DNA of 64,000 nucleotides from positions 62,001-126,000 of the forward strand of contig CAJFSY010000005.1 of the NCBI GenBank assembly GCA_904419785.1, read 5' to 3'. The stretch comes from an uncultured Neglectibacter sp. (GTDB taxonomy: Bacteria; Bacillota; Clostridia; Oscillospirales; Acutalibacteraceae). The notes below the pieces were generated by a model. The model was not told the DNA's origin. It saw nothing but the letters and a program-made list of their open reading frames with translations, and searched no databases. Shown here piece by piece: positions 44,842 through 53,162 of the stretch. Every line of letters begins with the position of its first letter. Positions within the stretch are counted from its first letter, which is position 1. The translations under genes and the position numbers were made by a program.

Positions 44842-45624
44842 TTGGATATAAAAGCCTTTGAGTTGATACAAAACGGCCTTTACGAGGAATTGGAAAAGCA
44901 GGGCTTCGGTGAACCCCAGCCTGTGGAAGATCCGGCGGGGCGGCTGGTGATGTTCGCCACCGAGGACGTAGCTTATGGACTTTTGTATGACAGCAAGCAG
45001 CAGCGTTTCGAACTGCGTTCCACCACCTTGAAAGAGGATGGTGAACCCGGTAACTGGCGCAGCTTGTCCCTGTGGCTGTTTGACGAAAAGGAAGGTACCC
45101 GGAGCGACGCCGAAAGCATCCTGAACGACTTCTTGGAAGTGGTGCGGGGGCCGAAGCGGGTGGCTGTGGTGCAGCAGAAGCGCCGGGGCAAGGACGGGGA
45201 ACGGGTTGTGGACCCCTTGTTCTTCCTGAACCGTTTGGTGAATATCTTCCCGGAATTGAAGGATGAGCTCAATGAAGAGAAGATCATGTACGGCCAGGTG
45301 CGGTACATTACGTTTATCAAAGCCCATGTGGTGGCGCGCTGCCAAGATCTTGCCACCAGATATCCGGACAGCGACCCTATGAAAAAATTGTGCGCGCTGC
45401 TGGACGATATGTATAAGAACGGCGACCTGGATACCCGTTCCATCGTCACCATGGGCCTGCTCAACAATTTGGATGACGGCGCGTTTAAAGTGTTCCAAGA
45501 GCGTGTGGGGGACGACCTGCGCAAAGATATTAAATTTACCCGGAAACTGAAAGGGAAGAAGATCAAGCCCGAACGCAAGAAAAAGAAGAAAAAGGTAGTG
45601 GCGAAACTTACGGACCGGCGGTAA
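44842..45624 (+). CDS. Conserved-looking protein of unknown function with lysine-rich tail
   Basis: I do not recognise the family. About 260 residues, soluble, no signal or membrane segment. The N-terminal half is mixed alpha/beta (DIKAFELIQNGLYEELEKQGFGEPQPVEDPAGRLVMFATEDVAYGLLYDSKQQRFELRS). The middle is helical (LNRLVNIFPELKDELNEEK), and the last 30 residues are very basic (GKKIKPERKKKKKKVVAK), suggesting nucleic-acid or membrane contact. TTG 44842 is preferred because GGAGTGG precedes it and the product then starts MDIKAFELIQ; ATG 44827 is possible. It lies just upstream of the rpmG-secE-nusG promoter, behind its own terminator. Confidence 0.7.
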   Translation: MDIKAFELIQNGLYEELEKQGFGEPQPVEDPAGRLVMFATEDVAYGLLYDSKQQRFELRSTTLKEDGEPGNWRSLSLWLFDEKEGTRSDAESILNDFLEVVRGPKRVAVVQQKRRGKDGERVVDPLFFLNRLVNIFPELKDELNEEKIMYGQVRYITFIKAHVVARCQDLATRYPDSDPMKKLCALLDDMYKNGDLDTRSIVTMGLLNNLDDGAFKVFQERVGDDLRKDIKFTRKLKGKKIKPERKKKKKKVVAKLTDRR

Positions 45625-45673
45625 ACGTCTTGTAAGGACAGTCGCCTGCTCTGTGCGGAAGGCAAAGAAGAGG

Positions 45674-45700
45674 GGAGCGGAAAGTCATCCGCTCCTTTTT
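45674..45700 (+). terminator. Intrinsic terminator after the 44842 gene
   Basis: GGAGCGGA (45674-45681) and TCCGCTCC (45688-45695) followed by five T residues. Confidence 0.85.
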
Positions 45701-45768
45701 GCTGTCCGCAGGGGGAGGAAAAACACCGGAAAAGCGGGCAATCCCTTGAAAATCCGGAAGGTTTTTTC

Positions 45769-45797
45769 TTGACAGAGCATACCGCTTGTGTTATACT
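45769..45797 (+). promoter_or_regulatory. Sigma-A promoter of rpmG-secE-nusG
   Basis: TTGACA (45769-45774), 17-bp spacer, TATACT (45792-45797). Strong match, as expected for ribosomal genes. Confidence 0.85.
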
Positions 45798-45803
45798 GAT
45801 AGC

Positions 45804-45828
45804 ACCTCGAAAAAGAGGTTCTTTTTTT
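45804..45828 (+). terminator. Leader attenuator at the start of the rpmG transcript
   Basis: A 5-bp stem ACCTC/GAGGT with loop GAAAAA followed by TTCTTTTTTT, beginning at about the predicted transcription start. Too short to be a strong terminator; may act as an early attenuator or 5' stabiliser. Confidence 0.45.
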
Positions 45829-45902
45829 GCGCCTGTTTTTCTGAGGGAGGCCGGGGCGGATAAGCCCCAAAAATTTTTCCGTAAAACGGGAGGTGCCGAC
45901 AA

Positions 45903-46052
45903 ATGCGAGTGAAGATCGTGCTGGCCTGCACTGAGTGCAAGCAGAGAAACTACAACACGAAGAAGAACAAGAAGAACGATCCCGACAGGCTGGAAATGAA
46001 CAAGTACTGCAGGTTCTGCCGGAAGCACACCCTGCACAGGGAAACCAAGTAA
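45903..46052 (+). CDS. rpmG: 50S ribosomal protein L33
   Basis: 49-residue zinc-ribbon ribosomal protein: [22 protein letters not shown] followed by [18 protein letters not shown]. Two CxxC pairs (9/12 and 36/39) make this the zinc-binding form. ATG follows GGGAGGTGCCGAC. It is the usual gene in front of secE in Firmicutes and lies 12 bp from it. Confidence 0.97.
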   Translation: MRVKIVLACTECKQRNYNTKKNKKNDPDRLEMNKYCRFCRKHTLHRETK

Positions 46053-46064
46053 GGAGCAGAAGAC

Positions 46065-46301
46065 ATGGCTGAAAACGTCAAGAAGAACGAAAACGGCTTT
46101 GTCCGTTTCTTCAAGCGCGTGGCGAAATTCTTCCACGACTGCAAGGGTGAGGTCAAAAAGATCGTTTGGCCCACTCCTAAGGCTACATTCAAGAACACCG
46201 GTATTGTGCTGGTGACCATTATTGTAGTGGCCTTGTTCGTTTTCCTGCTGGACACTGTGTTCATGAACCTTCTGGGTCTTGTGATGGACGTGGCCAGATA
46301 A
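46065..46301 (+). CDS. secE: Preprotein translocase subunit SecE
   Basis: 78-residue single-span SecE that clamps SecY in the SecYEG channel. The amphipathic segment FKRVAKFFHDCKGEVKKIVWPTPKATFKNTGIVLVTII carries the conserved WPTPK turn, followed by the single membrane helix. ATG follows AAGGAGCAGAAG. Length is normal for the short Gram-positive form. Confidence 0.98.
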   Translation: MAENVKKNENGFVRFFKRVAKFFHDCKGEVKKIVWPTPKATFKNTGIVLVTIIVVALFVFLLDTVFMNLLGLVMDVAR

Positions 46302-46338
46302 CATCTCTTTTTGGGTTTCAGGAAAGCGGAGGTAGCAG

Positions 46339-46863
46339 ATGGCTGAAGAAGCAAAATGGTATGTGGTGCACACCTATTCCGGGTATGAGAACAAAGTGGC
46401 TTCCAACTTGGAAAAAACGGTGGAAAACCGCCAACTGCAGGATCTGATCCAAGAGATCCGGGTGCCCACCGAAAAGGTGACGGAGATCACCGAATCGGGC
46501 AAGCGCAAGGAAGTGGAACGAAAGGTCTTTCCCGGCTATGTCATCGTGAAAATGGTGATGACTGACGAATCTTGGTACGCGGTGCGCAATATCCGCGGAT
46601 GCACAGGATTTGTGGGTCCCTCCTCCAAGCCCATTCCGCTGACGGAGGACGAAGTGGCCCGGCTGGGTATTGACAAGAAAGAGGTCGAGGTCAGCTATAC
46701 GGTAGGCGATTCGGTGAACATCGTGGACGGGCCCTTGGAGGGCTTCGTGGGCACGGTGGAAGAGATGGACGTGGAGAAAAACCGCGTGCGGGTCACCGTT
46801 TCTATGTTCGGCCGGGAAACCCCCGTCGAACTGGAGCTGGACCAGGCCGAGCCCGTAGACTAA
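46339..46863 (+). CDS. nusG: Transcription elongation/antitermination factor NusG
   Basis: 174-residue NusG that binds RNA polymerase and couples it to ribosomes or Rho. The NGN domain starts KWYVVHTYSGYENKVASNLE; the central VFPGYVIVKMVM and RNIRGCTGFVG segments are typical. The C-terminal KOW motif is GDSVNIVDGPLEGFVGTVEEMD. ATG follows GCGGAGGTAGCAG. Third gene of the rpmG-secE-nusG set. Confidence 0.98.
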   Translation: MAEEAKWYVVHTYSGYENKVASNLEKTVENRQLQDLIQEIRVPTEKVTEITESGKRKEVERKVFPGYVIVKMVMTDESWYAVRNIRGCTGFVGPSSKPIPLTEDEVARLGIDKKEVEVSYTVGDSVNIVDGPLEGFVGTVEEMDVEKNRVRVTVSMFGRETPVELELDQAEPVD

Positions 46864-47022
46864 AGCGGGCAGGGGACCGCGCCCTTGATACGCGGAACGT
46901 TTTTAGACAGCAAGCGGGTTTCCCGCTTTGATTGTGAGGGGCATTGCCCCTGTGGGAGGTACAGCTGAAATCTTTGTCACGGCTGCGCCGTCATCCACCA
47001 CGAATTTTGGAGGTGCAAACAA
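46864..47022 (+). promoter_or_regulatory. Structured leader between nusG and rplK, candidate L1/L11 autoregulatory site
   Basis: The 159-bp gap holds several GC-rich helices: GCGGGTTTCCCGC (46915-46927), GAGGGGCATTGCCCC, and a longer pairing in which GTGGGAGGT (near 46951) faces CCACCACG (near 46996). Ribosomal protein L1 is known to repress its own operon through a leader that mimics its rRNA site. I infer but cannot prove such a site here. No terminator T-run is visible. Confidence 0.4.
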
Positions 47023-47451
47023 ATGGCTCAGAAGGTTACGGGCTTTATCAAGCTCCAGATCCCTGCCGGCAAAGCGACTCCGGCGGCACCGCCTGTAGGT
47101 CCCGCGCTCGGCCAGCATGGCGTTAACATTATGGCGTTTACTAAGGAATTCAATGAGCGTACCAAGAATGACGTGGGCCTCATTATCCCCGTGGTGATTA
47201 CGGTCTATGCTGACCGTTCTTTCACCTTTATCACCAAGACCCCTCCGGCCGCTGTGCTGATTAAGAAAGCCTGCGGGATTGAGACGGCTTCCGGTGAGCC
47301 CAACAAGAAGAAGATCGCCAAAATCACCCGCGAGCAGGTGCAGAAGATCGCCGAGCAGAAAATGCCCGACTTGAACGCTTCCTCCGTCGAGAGTGCTATG
47401 AGCATGATCGCCGGCACCGCCCGCAGCATGGGTATCGAAGTAGTAGATTAA
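47023..47451 (+). CDS. rplK: 50S ribosomal protein L11
   Basis: 142-residue L11, part of the GTPase-associated centre with L10-L7/L12. It begins [34 protein letters not shown], the conserved N-terminal domain bound by thiostrepton-type drugs. The rRNA-binding C-terminal domain ends [15 protein letters not shown] follows TTTGGAGGTGCAAACAA. Confidence 0.98.
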   Translation: MAQKVTGFIKLQIPAGKATPAAPPVGPALGQHGVNIMAFTKEFNERTKNDVGLIIPVVITVYADRSFTFITKTPPAAVLIKKACGIETASGEPNKKKIAKITREQVQKIAEQKMPDLNASSVESAMSMIAGTARSMGIEVVD

Positions 47452-47507
47452 TTCCCGGGTGGGAGGAAATCTTTGGATCCGATATTTACCACTGGAGGAA
47501 AGAAACA

Positions 47508-48200
47508 ATGAAACACGGAAAAAAATATGTGGAAGGCGCAAAGCTCATCGACCGCAGCAAGCTGTATGACACTGCTGAGGCTTTGGACATCTGCGTCAAG
47601 ACTGGTACCGCTAAGTTCGACGAGACTGTCGAGTTGCATGTAAAGCTGGGCGTTGACGGCCGTCACGCTGACCAGCAGGTTCGCGGCGCTATCGTGCTGC
47701 CCAACGGCACTGGCAAGAGCGTACGTGTTCTGGTTATCTGCAAGCCTGAGAAAGAAGAGGACGCCAAGAACGCTGGCGCCGATTTCGTAGGCGGCGAGGA
47801 AATGGTCCAGAAGATCCAGTCCGAAAACTGGATGGACTTCGACGTGCTGATCACCACTCCCGATATGATGGGTCTGGTAGGCCGTCTGGGCCGTGTCCTG
47901 GGTCCCCGTGGCTTGATGCCCAACCCCAAGGCTGGTACTGTGACTCCCGATATCGGCAAGGCTGTCACCGACGCCAAAGCCGGTAAGATCGAGTACCGCT
48001 TGGATAAGACCAACATCATTCACTGCCCCATCGGCAAGGTGTCTTTCGGCACTCAGAAGCTTCAGGAGAACTTTGACACCCTGATGGATGCCATTGTTAA
48101 GGCGAAGCCTTCTGCCGCAAAGGGTCAGTATGTGCGTTCCTGTGTGGTTAGCGCCACCATGGGCCCCGGCGTGAAGATCAATCCCGCAAAGTTTATCTAA
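47508..48200 (+). CDS. rplA: 50S ribosomal protein L1
   Basis: 230-residue L1, forming the mobile stalk that releases E-site tRNA and, in the family, repressing its own operon. Recognisable segments are [21 protein letters not shown], the [14 protein letters not shown] strand and [22 protein letters not shown] follows GGAGGAAAGAAACA. It ends 16 bp before the promoter of the rplJ-rplL unit. Confidence 0.98.
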   Translation: MKHGKKYVEGAKLIDRSKLYDTAEALDICVKTGTAKFDETVELHVKLGVDGRHADQQVRGAIVLPNGTGKSVRVLVICKPEKEEDAKNAGADFVGGEEMVQKIQSENWMDFDVLITTPDMMGLVGRLGRVLGPRGLMPNPKAGTVTPDIGKAVTDAKAGKIEYRLDKTNIIHCPIGKVSFGTQKLQENFDTLMDAIVKAKPSAAKGQYVRSCVVSATMGPGVKINPAKFI

Positions 48201-48216
48201 GCGGTGAATTTTAGGC

Positions 48217-48245
48217 TTGACAAAGTCTGTCTTGTTCTGTATAAT
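48217..48245 (+). promoter_or_regulatory. Perfect-consensus sigma-A promoter of rplJ-rplL
   Basis: TTGACA (48217-48222), 17-bp spacer, TATAAT (48240-48245): both boxes match the consensus exactly. Confidence 0.9.
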
Positions 48246-48249
48246 AATA

Positions 48250-48434
48250 GAGCTGTCCATCCAAAGACAGCAGGTTTATAAACGGTTTTGTCCGGCCTGC
48301 CGAGGAAAGACGAGCAAATGGAAAAGGAGTTTAGGCTCCTATGTGCAAGAGACGCTCTTTATGAGATTTGTTTCTTGCTTTCCTGTGATTTGCTTGCAAC
48401 GCCTTTCCGAGGTTTCCCGGAAAGGCGTTTTTTG
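48250..48434 (+). ncRNA. Ribosomal protein L10 leader with attenuator
   Basis: The leader carries the recognisable L10-leader core: GACAGCAGG (48265-48273) and CCTGCCGAGG (48295-48304) around a kink-turn-like region. It ends in a terminator, ACGCCTTTCC (48400-48409) with GGAAAGGCGT (48419-48428) and a T-run. In Firmicutes, the L10-L12 complex binds this leader and promotes termination when in excess. Confidence 0.8.
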
Positions 48435-48465
48435 ATTTACTTTCACGATCCGGAGGTGAAACGAA

Positions 48466-48996
48466 TTGCCCAGCGAGAAGATTTTGGAACAAAAGAAACA
48501 GCAAGTTGCTCAGTTGGTGGAAGCTTTTAAAAATGCTAACGTGGGCGTGCTGGTGAACTATGAAGGCATCACGGTGGAGAAGGATACCAAGCTGCGTAAA
48601 CAGCTCCGCGAAGCCGGCTGCGAATACAAGGTTGTCAAGAACACCCTGTTGAGCCTGGCTTTTAAAGAGGCTGGAATCGAAGGCTTGGATGAGCATCTCA
48701 ACGGCGCTACTGCTATCGCTTACAGCGAGAATGGCTATGTGGACGCTCCCAAAATCCTTTCCGATTATGCCAAGGATAACGAGGACTTCACAGTGAAGGC
48801 CGGCTTTATTGACGGCGCCGCTGTAGACGCCAAGAGCATTGGCGATCTGGCCAAGCTGCCTCCCAAGGAGGTTTTGGTGGCCCAGGTGCTCGGCGGGTTC
48901 AACGCTCCTATTCAGGGCTTTGCCAATGTGCTCAACGGCACACTGCGCGGCCTGGTTATCGCCCTCAACGCTATTGCCGAGAAGCAGAGCGCGTAA
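48466..48996 (+). CDS. rplJ: 50S ribosomal protein L10
   Basis: 176-residue L10, base of the L7/L12 stalk and autoregulator of its operon. N-terminal EKILEQKKQQVAQLVEAFKNANVGVLVNYEGITVEKDTKLRKQLREAG and NTLLSLAFKEAGIEGL are typical. The C-terminal helix that carries L7/L12 dimers ends NAIAEKQSA. The start codon is TTG, seven bases after CGGAGGTGA, the same arrangement that B. subtilis-like L10 genes often use. Confidence 0.97.
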   Translation: MPSEKILEQKKQQVAQLVEAFKNANVGVLVNYEGITVEKDTKLRKQLREAGCEYKVVKNTLLSLAFKEAGIEGLDEHLNGATAIAYSENGYVDAPKILSDYAKDNEDFTVKAGFIDGAAVDAKSIGDLAKLPPKEVLVAQVLGGFNAPIQGFANVLNGTLRGLVIALNAIAEKQSA

Positions 48997-49075
48997 AAAG
49001 GGATTTTGTTGGGCTGCTGCCTGACACTATAATTTTAATTTTGCTATCAACTATTTTACATGGAGGTATTCTATC

Positions 49076-49453
49076 ATGTCTGAGAAAGTTACCAACCTGA
49101 TTGAAGAAGTTAAGGCCCTTACTGTTCTGGAGCTCTCTGAGCTGGTTAAGGCTCTGGAGGAAGAGTTCGGCGTTTCCGCTGCTGCTCCCGCTGCTGTTGC
49201 TGTGGCTGCTCCCGCTGCTGCTGCTCCCGCTGCTGAAGAGAAGACCGAGTTCGACGTGGTTCTGAAGTCTGGCGGCGCTAACAAGATCAACGTTATCAAG
49301 GTTGTTAAGGAAGTTACCGGCCTGGGCCTGAAGGAAGCCAAGGCTCTGGTTGACGAGGCTCCCAAGACCGTTAAGGAAGGCGTTTCCAAGGACGACGCTG
49401 AGGCTCTGAAGGCTAAGCTGGTTGAGGCTGGCGCTGAAGTGGAACTGAAGTAA
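49076..49453 (+). CDS. rplL: 50S ribosomal protein L7/L12
   Basis: 125-residue stalk protein that recruits translation GTPases. N-terminal dimerisation helices ([29 protein letters not shown]), an Ala/Val/Pro-rich flexible hinge and the C-terminal domain [44 protein letters not shown] are all present. ATG follows ATGGAGGTATTCT. Unlike most bacteria, rpoB does not follow; a terminator does. Confidence 0.99.
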   Translation: MSEKVTNLIEEVKALTVLELSELVKALEEEFGVSAAAPAAVAVAAPAAAAPAAEEKTEFDVVLKSGGANKINVIKVVKEVTGLGLKEAKALVDEAPKTVKEGVSKDDAEALKAKLVEAGAEVELK

Positions 49454-49470
49454 GTTTCAATTTCCGGATT

Positions 49471-49503
49471 AAAAAGCTCACGGGTATTCCGTGGGCTTTT
49501 TTG
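49471..49503 (+). terminator. Intrinsic terminator after rplL
   Basis: AAAGCTCACGG and CCGTGGGCTTT with a short loop, followed by TTTTTT. Confidence 0.85.
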
Positions 49504-49608
49504 TTTTGCTAATAAACCTATTGCGTTGAAAGAGTGAAAAGAAGCATTGACTTTCAAGAATGCCATGAGTAAAATGAAAGTACATTTTGCAATAGGAGGA
49601 GAACAGCT

Positions 49609-50763
49609 ATGCAGGACAAATTTTTGGGAATCACCCCGCCTATGGGGTGGAATTCCTGGAACACTTTCACTTGGAATATTCATGACAAGCTGATTCGTGA
49701 AACCGCTGATGTCATGGTAGAAAGCGGGTTGAAAGACGCCGGTTATGAGTATGTGGTGATCGACGATTGCTGGAGTTTGAAACAGCGGGACGAGAACGGC
49801 TACTTAGTGGCTGATCCCCAAAAGTTCCCTGAGGGAATGAAGGCTGTGGCAGATTATGTCCATAGCAAGGGACTGAAATTCGGTATGTATTCTTGCTGTG
49901 GCACCCATACCTGCGCCGGATATCCCGGCAGTTTCGAGCATGAGTTCCAAGACGCGGAGACATTTGCTTCCTGGGGCGTGGATTATCTGAAATATGATAA
50001 CTGCTATAAGCCTCGCCACGCGGATGGTGAAATGCTTTATAAGCGGATGTCCTTGGCGTTGCGCAACTGCGGAAGAGATATCTTGTTTTCCGCCTGCAAC
50101 TGGGGCACGGATAATGTCCATCAGTGGATTCAAGGTTCCGGAGCCCAGCTGTTCCGCTCTACCGGTGACATTCAAGACAGCTGGGAATCCATTAAGAACC
50201 TGGCCACTTCCCAGATCGATAAGATGCCCTTCTCCGGCCCCTATTGCCACAACGATATCGATATGTTAGTAGTTGGTATGCACGGCGGAAGCAATAATGA
50301 ATATATCGGCAAGATCGGTGGCTGTACGGATGAGGAGTATCGCACGCACTTCTCCCTGTGGGCGTTGATGAATTCCCCCTTGATGATCGGCTGTGATATT
50401 CGTTCCATGAGCGATGTGACAAAAGAAACGTTGACCAATGCTGATGTGATTGCCATCAATCAGGATTTGGAGTGCCGTGGGCCTTATTGTGTCCGTCAGT
50501 GGAACAACCCTGAGAATGTGTTGGCTCTTATCAAGCCCATGAGCGATGGTTCTTTGGCCATTGGGATGTTCAATTTCAGCGATGTGAAAAGTGAGATGTC
50601 CCTACAATTTTGGGATTTGGGTTTGCCTGTGGCAGCCGGAGTGGGCCTGGAAATGTATAACTGCTGGACCCATCAGACAGAGGGCCGTTTCTTCGAGCGT
50701 TACGCTGGGATGATCGAGCCTCATGGCTGCTTGGTGTTCCGGGCTAAGCTGGCGCGGAAGTGA
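49609..50763 (+). CDS. GH27-family alpha-galactosidase
   Basis: Retaining glycosidase removing terminal alpha-galactose (or alpha-N-acetylgalactosamine). The 384-residue protein has the family start PPMGWNSWNTF, DDCWSLKQRDENGYLVADP near residue 48, KGLKFGMYSCCGTHTC, and the nucleophile Asp in VDYLKYDNCYKP near residue 125. The acid/base Asp lies near IGCDIRSMSD (about residue 265). No signal peptide, so it acts on imported oligosaccharides such as raffinose-type sugars. ATG follows TAGGAGGAGAACAGCT. It occupies the place where rpoB usually starts. Confidence 0.94.
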   Translation: MQDKFLGITPPMGWNSWNTFTWNIHDKLIRETADVMVESGLKDAGYEYVVIDDCWSLKQRDENGYLVADPQKFPEGMKAVADYVHSKGLKFGMYSCCGTHTCAGYPGSFEHEFQDAETFASWGVDYLKYDNCYKPRHADGEMLYKRMSLALRNCGRDILFSACNWGTDNVHQWIQGSGAQLFRSTGDIQDSWESIKNLATSQIDKMPFSGPYCHNDIDMLVVGMHGGSNNEYIGKIGGCTDEEYRTHFSLWALMNSPLMIGCDIRSMSDVTKETLTNADVIAINQDLECRGPYCVRQWNNPENVLALIKPMSDGSLAIGMFNFSDVKSEMSLQFWDLGLPVAAGVGLEMYNCWTHQTEGRFFERYAGMIEPHGCLVFRAKLARK

Positions 50764-50966
50764 TGGCGAATTATCAGACGTGCAAGAAATGCGGAGCTCC
50801 CTTGGGCGGGGATGATATCGCTATTTTCCGAAAGCTGGTCAATCGAATGGCGGAAGAATTTTTTTGCATCGATTGTTTGGCGGATTATTTTGATTGTCCC
50901 CGAGAAGAGATTGAAAAGCGCATCCGGTGGTATCGGGAGAGCGGGGAGTGCACCTTGTTTCGATGA
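50763..50966 (+). CDS. Small CxxC zinc-ribbon protein
   Basis: 67 residues, with TCKKCGAP and FFCIDCLADYFDCPREEIEKRIRWYRESGECTLF. Two CxxC pairs suggest a zinc ribbon; the last segment is helical. I recognise it only as a small conserved-looking cysteine protein. The ATG overlaps the TGA stop of the alpha-galactosidase (TGATG), so translation is coupled. Function unknown. Confidence 0.7.
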   Translation: MANYQTCKKCGAPLGGDDIAIFRKLVNRMAEEFFCIDCLADYFDCPREEIEKRIRWYRESGECTLFR

Positions 50967-51063
50967 AATTACCTTTATTTTGTGTTTTTTCTGAAAAAAA
51001 CCTGTTTTTGTTCCTGTATTTTGACAGCAGATGTGAATAGTTTGTGAACAATTAAAAATGCGC

Positions 51064-51092
51064 TTGCAATCTTGGAATGGCCGTGCTAGAAT
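51064..51092 (+). promoter_or_regulatory. Sigma-A promoter of the 51170 gene
   Basis: TTGCAA (51064-51069), 17-bp spacer, TAGAAT (51087-51092), about 78 bp before the start codon. Confidence 0.75.
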
Positions 51093-51169
51093 GTAACCAA
51101 ATTGTAACAGTTGTCATTGAAGTGTAACTTTCTACATCGTGGGGCGGCTTCGGAAAGGAGTGTGCTGGA

Positions 51170-51514
51170 ATGCGGAAAAGGACTCTGAAAAACTTATTCT
51201 CATTCTTGTTGGTACTGGTTTTAACGGTTTGCACAGTGGCCACTTTAAGCATGGTCACTCAGGCCAAAACTGACCCAACTCTTCCGGTGGTTGAGAAAAC
51301 TATTCCTGCCACGGAACTTTCCGCTTCCATTTCTCATTCGTTAGTTGCGTCGCCTTTAGTTTGCGTTGGCGGTTTTCTGTTGGTGCTGGTCATTGTAGTA
51401 TTTGGTTTGACCATGTATCGCAGAGATAAACGCCGCGGGAAAGAAACGCCACAGGGAAAGCGCAGTTATATTCCTCGGGCGGACATGTCCTTCGTAGGCA
51501 AAAACAGAGTATAA
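51170..51514 (+). CDS. Small exported or membrane-anchored protein of unknown function
   Basis: 114 residues: a signal-like N-terminus (MRKRTLKNLFSFLLVLVLTVCTVATLSMVTQA, cleavage plausible after TQA), a short Thr/Pro-rich stretch, a second membrane helix (VCVGGFLLVLVIVVFGLTMY) and a basic cytoplasmic tail (RRDKRRGKETPQGKRSY). No family recognised. ATG follows AAAGGAGTGTGCTGGA. Own promoter and own terminator, so a single-gene transcript. Confidence 0.75.
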   Translation: MRKRTLKNLFSFLLVLVLTVCTVATLSMVTQAKTDPTLPVVEKTIPATELSASISHSLVASPLVCVGGFLLVLVIVVFGLTMYRRDKRRGKETPQGKRSYIPRADMSFVGKNRV

Positions 51515-51545
51515 GGGTTTTCGTCCTTTCATATTTTACCTCGGA

Positions 51546-51577
51546 ACAGGGCCGGCAGTTTTGCCGGTCCTGTTTTT
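51546..51577 (+). terminator. Intrinsic terminator after the 51170 gene
   Basis: ACAGGGCCGGCA and TGCCGGTCCTGT with a TTTT-containing loop, then TTTT. Confidence 0.85.
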
Positions 51578-51618
51578 GTCTTTTAGCACGTAGCATAATG
51601 GAGGACTAAACTGTATAT

Positions 51619-51659
51619 AAAAAGCACTTTCGGAACTGTGTTTTCCGAAAGTGCTTTTT
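51619..51659. terminator. Symmetric terminator serving the minus-strand kinase gene
   Basis: A 17-bp perfect inverted repeat, AAAAAGCACTTTCGGAA (51619-51635) and TTCCGAAAGTGCTTTTT (51643-51659). It supplies T-runs in both directions. Confidence 0.85.
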
Positions 51660-51663
51660 GACT

Positions 51664-52200
51664 TTAAATTTGCTGTGTTGTTTGTAGAAGGTCCATCAGC
51701 CGTGTTAGATTTTCTTCCACCGGTCTTGTGCTGTCTAAAGAAATGACTGGGCAGGTGAGAGTGGAAAGCCATTCCTCGACTTCACGGTCATCGCGCTGCG
51801 CAGCAAAGGAAAGGAATCTGCTTTCTCTTTCGTATAAATCGCCGCCGGGCAGCATTCTAGCCCCAAATTTTTGCCAGGAACGCTGGAATACTCTTTGCGC
51901 CCGTGTTTTTTGATCAGCTCGCAGCCAAATAGCGCAGGTATACAGGGAAGTTATGGTTTCTCCGTAGTTCCCCTTGACTGCGGCAAGGACAAAATTGCGG
52001 CAGCTTTGCGCGCGTTCCAGCAAAATAGCGGAAGCTTCCTCCCGGGAGTGTGAAACCGCGTAAGGATAGTCCCCGGTATCTTTTGGGAAAAAGCAATCTT
52101 CAATGTCGATGAATTCCCAATCCAGCCGGTTGGCCAAGGCTTTTCCCAAAGTGCTTTTTCCGCTGCCATTGCAGCCGCAGATGATGATCCCTTTTCCCAT
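51664..52200 (-). CDS. P-loop nucleotide kinase-like protein
   Basis: 178 residues with Walker A GCNGSGKST at residues 9-17 and the FIDIEDCFFPKD segment, as in shikimate/gluconate/adenylate-kinase-like small kinases. A basic lid (RADQKTRAQRVFQRSWQKFG) follows. The FVLAAVKGNYGETI strand may be Walker B. Substrate cannot be assigned; it may be a nucleoside or small-sugar kinase. It lies 35 bp downstream of the GNAT_C-type gene on the same strand. Confidence 0.75.
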   Translation of the reverse strand: MGKGIIICGCNGSGKSTLGKALANRLDWEFIDIEDCFFPKDTGDYPYAVSHSREEASAILLERAQSCRNFVLAAVKGNYGETITSLYTCAIWLRADQKTRAQRVFQRSWQKFGARMLPGGDLYERESRFLSFAAQRDDREVEEWLSTLTCPVISLDSTRPVEENLTRLMDLLQTTQQI

Positions 52201-52235
52201 GGATGGCTGCTTCCTAAGATTTGCTCATGGAGAAC

Positions 52236-53144
52236 TCAGCGGTTGACGATTTTCTCGCCGTCAAAGATCAGCACGCCAAAGCCATAACCGGTTTGCTTGC
52301 CTTGCAGCAGCCAGTTTTTAAAGGCCCGCTGCATCGAGGTTTTTTCGGGAAGTTCTGCCGTGGGCTTTTGATATTCGCCGCCAAAGACACGCCAAGCGTC
52401 ATGGAACACTTCTTCCGAACCGCTTTCGATCAAATCAAAATCCCCGATAAAGCTCACAATATTAGAAGCAGGGGAGAGAATCTCACGGTTTTGGGGATAC
52501 AGCAGCCAGGAATGGCAAACGCATACCAGCGGCCCGCCGTCAAGTTCATCACGGAAGAACTCATAGGCGCGCTTGTAGGAATCCAGCCGGGCGGCTTCGT
52601 CGAAAGGTTCCCCGCTGGAGGGAATGTGGATGCTCTTTACAGGGTCGCCGGGGTTGATCACAAATCCATTCTTCTCATAAGGTTCTTTTCCCTCGTATGT
52701 AGTGCTTTCATATTCCAAACGGCCCAGTTTCACCAAGTCGCAGGAGAAGAAAATGGGATACCAGAAAGCCACAAAATTGCCCCAGACCCCATGGACATTT
52801 TTGCATTCCAACACTTTGAATTTCAAATCGCTGAACGTATCCCATACGATATCCTCTGGGACGCCTTTTTCCAGGTAAGCGTTTACAGCGGGCTGAGATG
52901 CCTGAATCAAGAACAGCAGCCATACCGTATAGACGTTGACACAGCTTTCATCCGCAATGGCTTTCACCAAAGGCTCGACCACTTTCAAATCCAGGTCATG
53001 GCTGTATAAGCACTCCACTGCGCCGTCCAGGGCTTCTTCTTGTCCTGTCTGCACCAGAACATCCTGGCAGCGGAGAGCTTCTTGTTTCGCTTCTTCCGGA
53101 AATCCTGTTTTGTCCATTAAAAGTTTCAGAAATTGCTGGTCCAT
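52236..53144 (-). CDS. Acyltransferase-domain protein with GNAT-like C-terminal domain
   Basis: 302 residues resembling the two-domain NAT_N/GNAT_C proteins of Clostridia. Helical N-terminal ~120 residues (LLMDKTGFPEEAKQEALRCQDVL) are followed by a mixed domain with KSIHIPSSGEPFDEAARLDSYKRAYEFF, LVCVCHSWLLYPQNREIL and VSFIGDFDLIESG. The acetyl-CoA loop of typical GNATs is not obvious. Ends with GYGFGVLIFDGEKIVNR. Start ATG 53144 follows GGGAGGAACAG. Substrate unknown. Confidence 0.72.
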   Translation of the reverse strand: MDQQFLKLLMDKTGFPEEAKQEALRCQDVLVQTGQEEALDGAVECLYSHDLDLKVVEPLVKAIADESCVNVYTVWLLFLIQASQPAVNAYLEKGVPEDIVWDTFSDLKFKVLECKNVHGVWGNFVAFWYPIFFSCDLVKLGRLEYESTTYEGKEPYEKNGFVINPGDPVKSIHIPSSGEPFDEAARLDSYKRAYEFFRDELDGGPLVCVCHSWLLYPQNREILSPASNIVSFIGDFDLIESGSEEVFHDAWRVFGGEYQKPTAELPEKTSMQRAFKNWLLQGKQTGYGFGVLIFDGEKIVNR

Positions 53145-53162
53145 AAATCTGTTCCTCCCAAA

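Noticed and set aside
44973..46373. Minus-strand frame of 466 codons across the 44842 gene, rpmG and secE
   Set aside because: It covers three supported genes and a promoter; composition is Phe/Ser-rich as expected for the reverse of Lys/Glu-rich genes.
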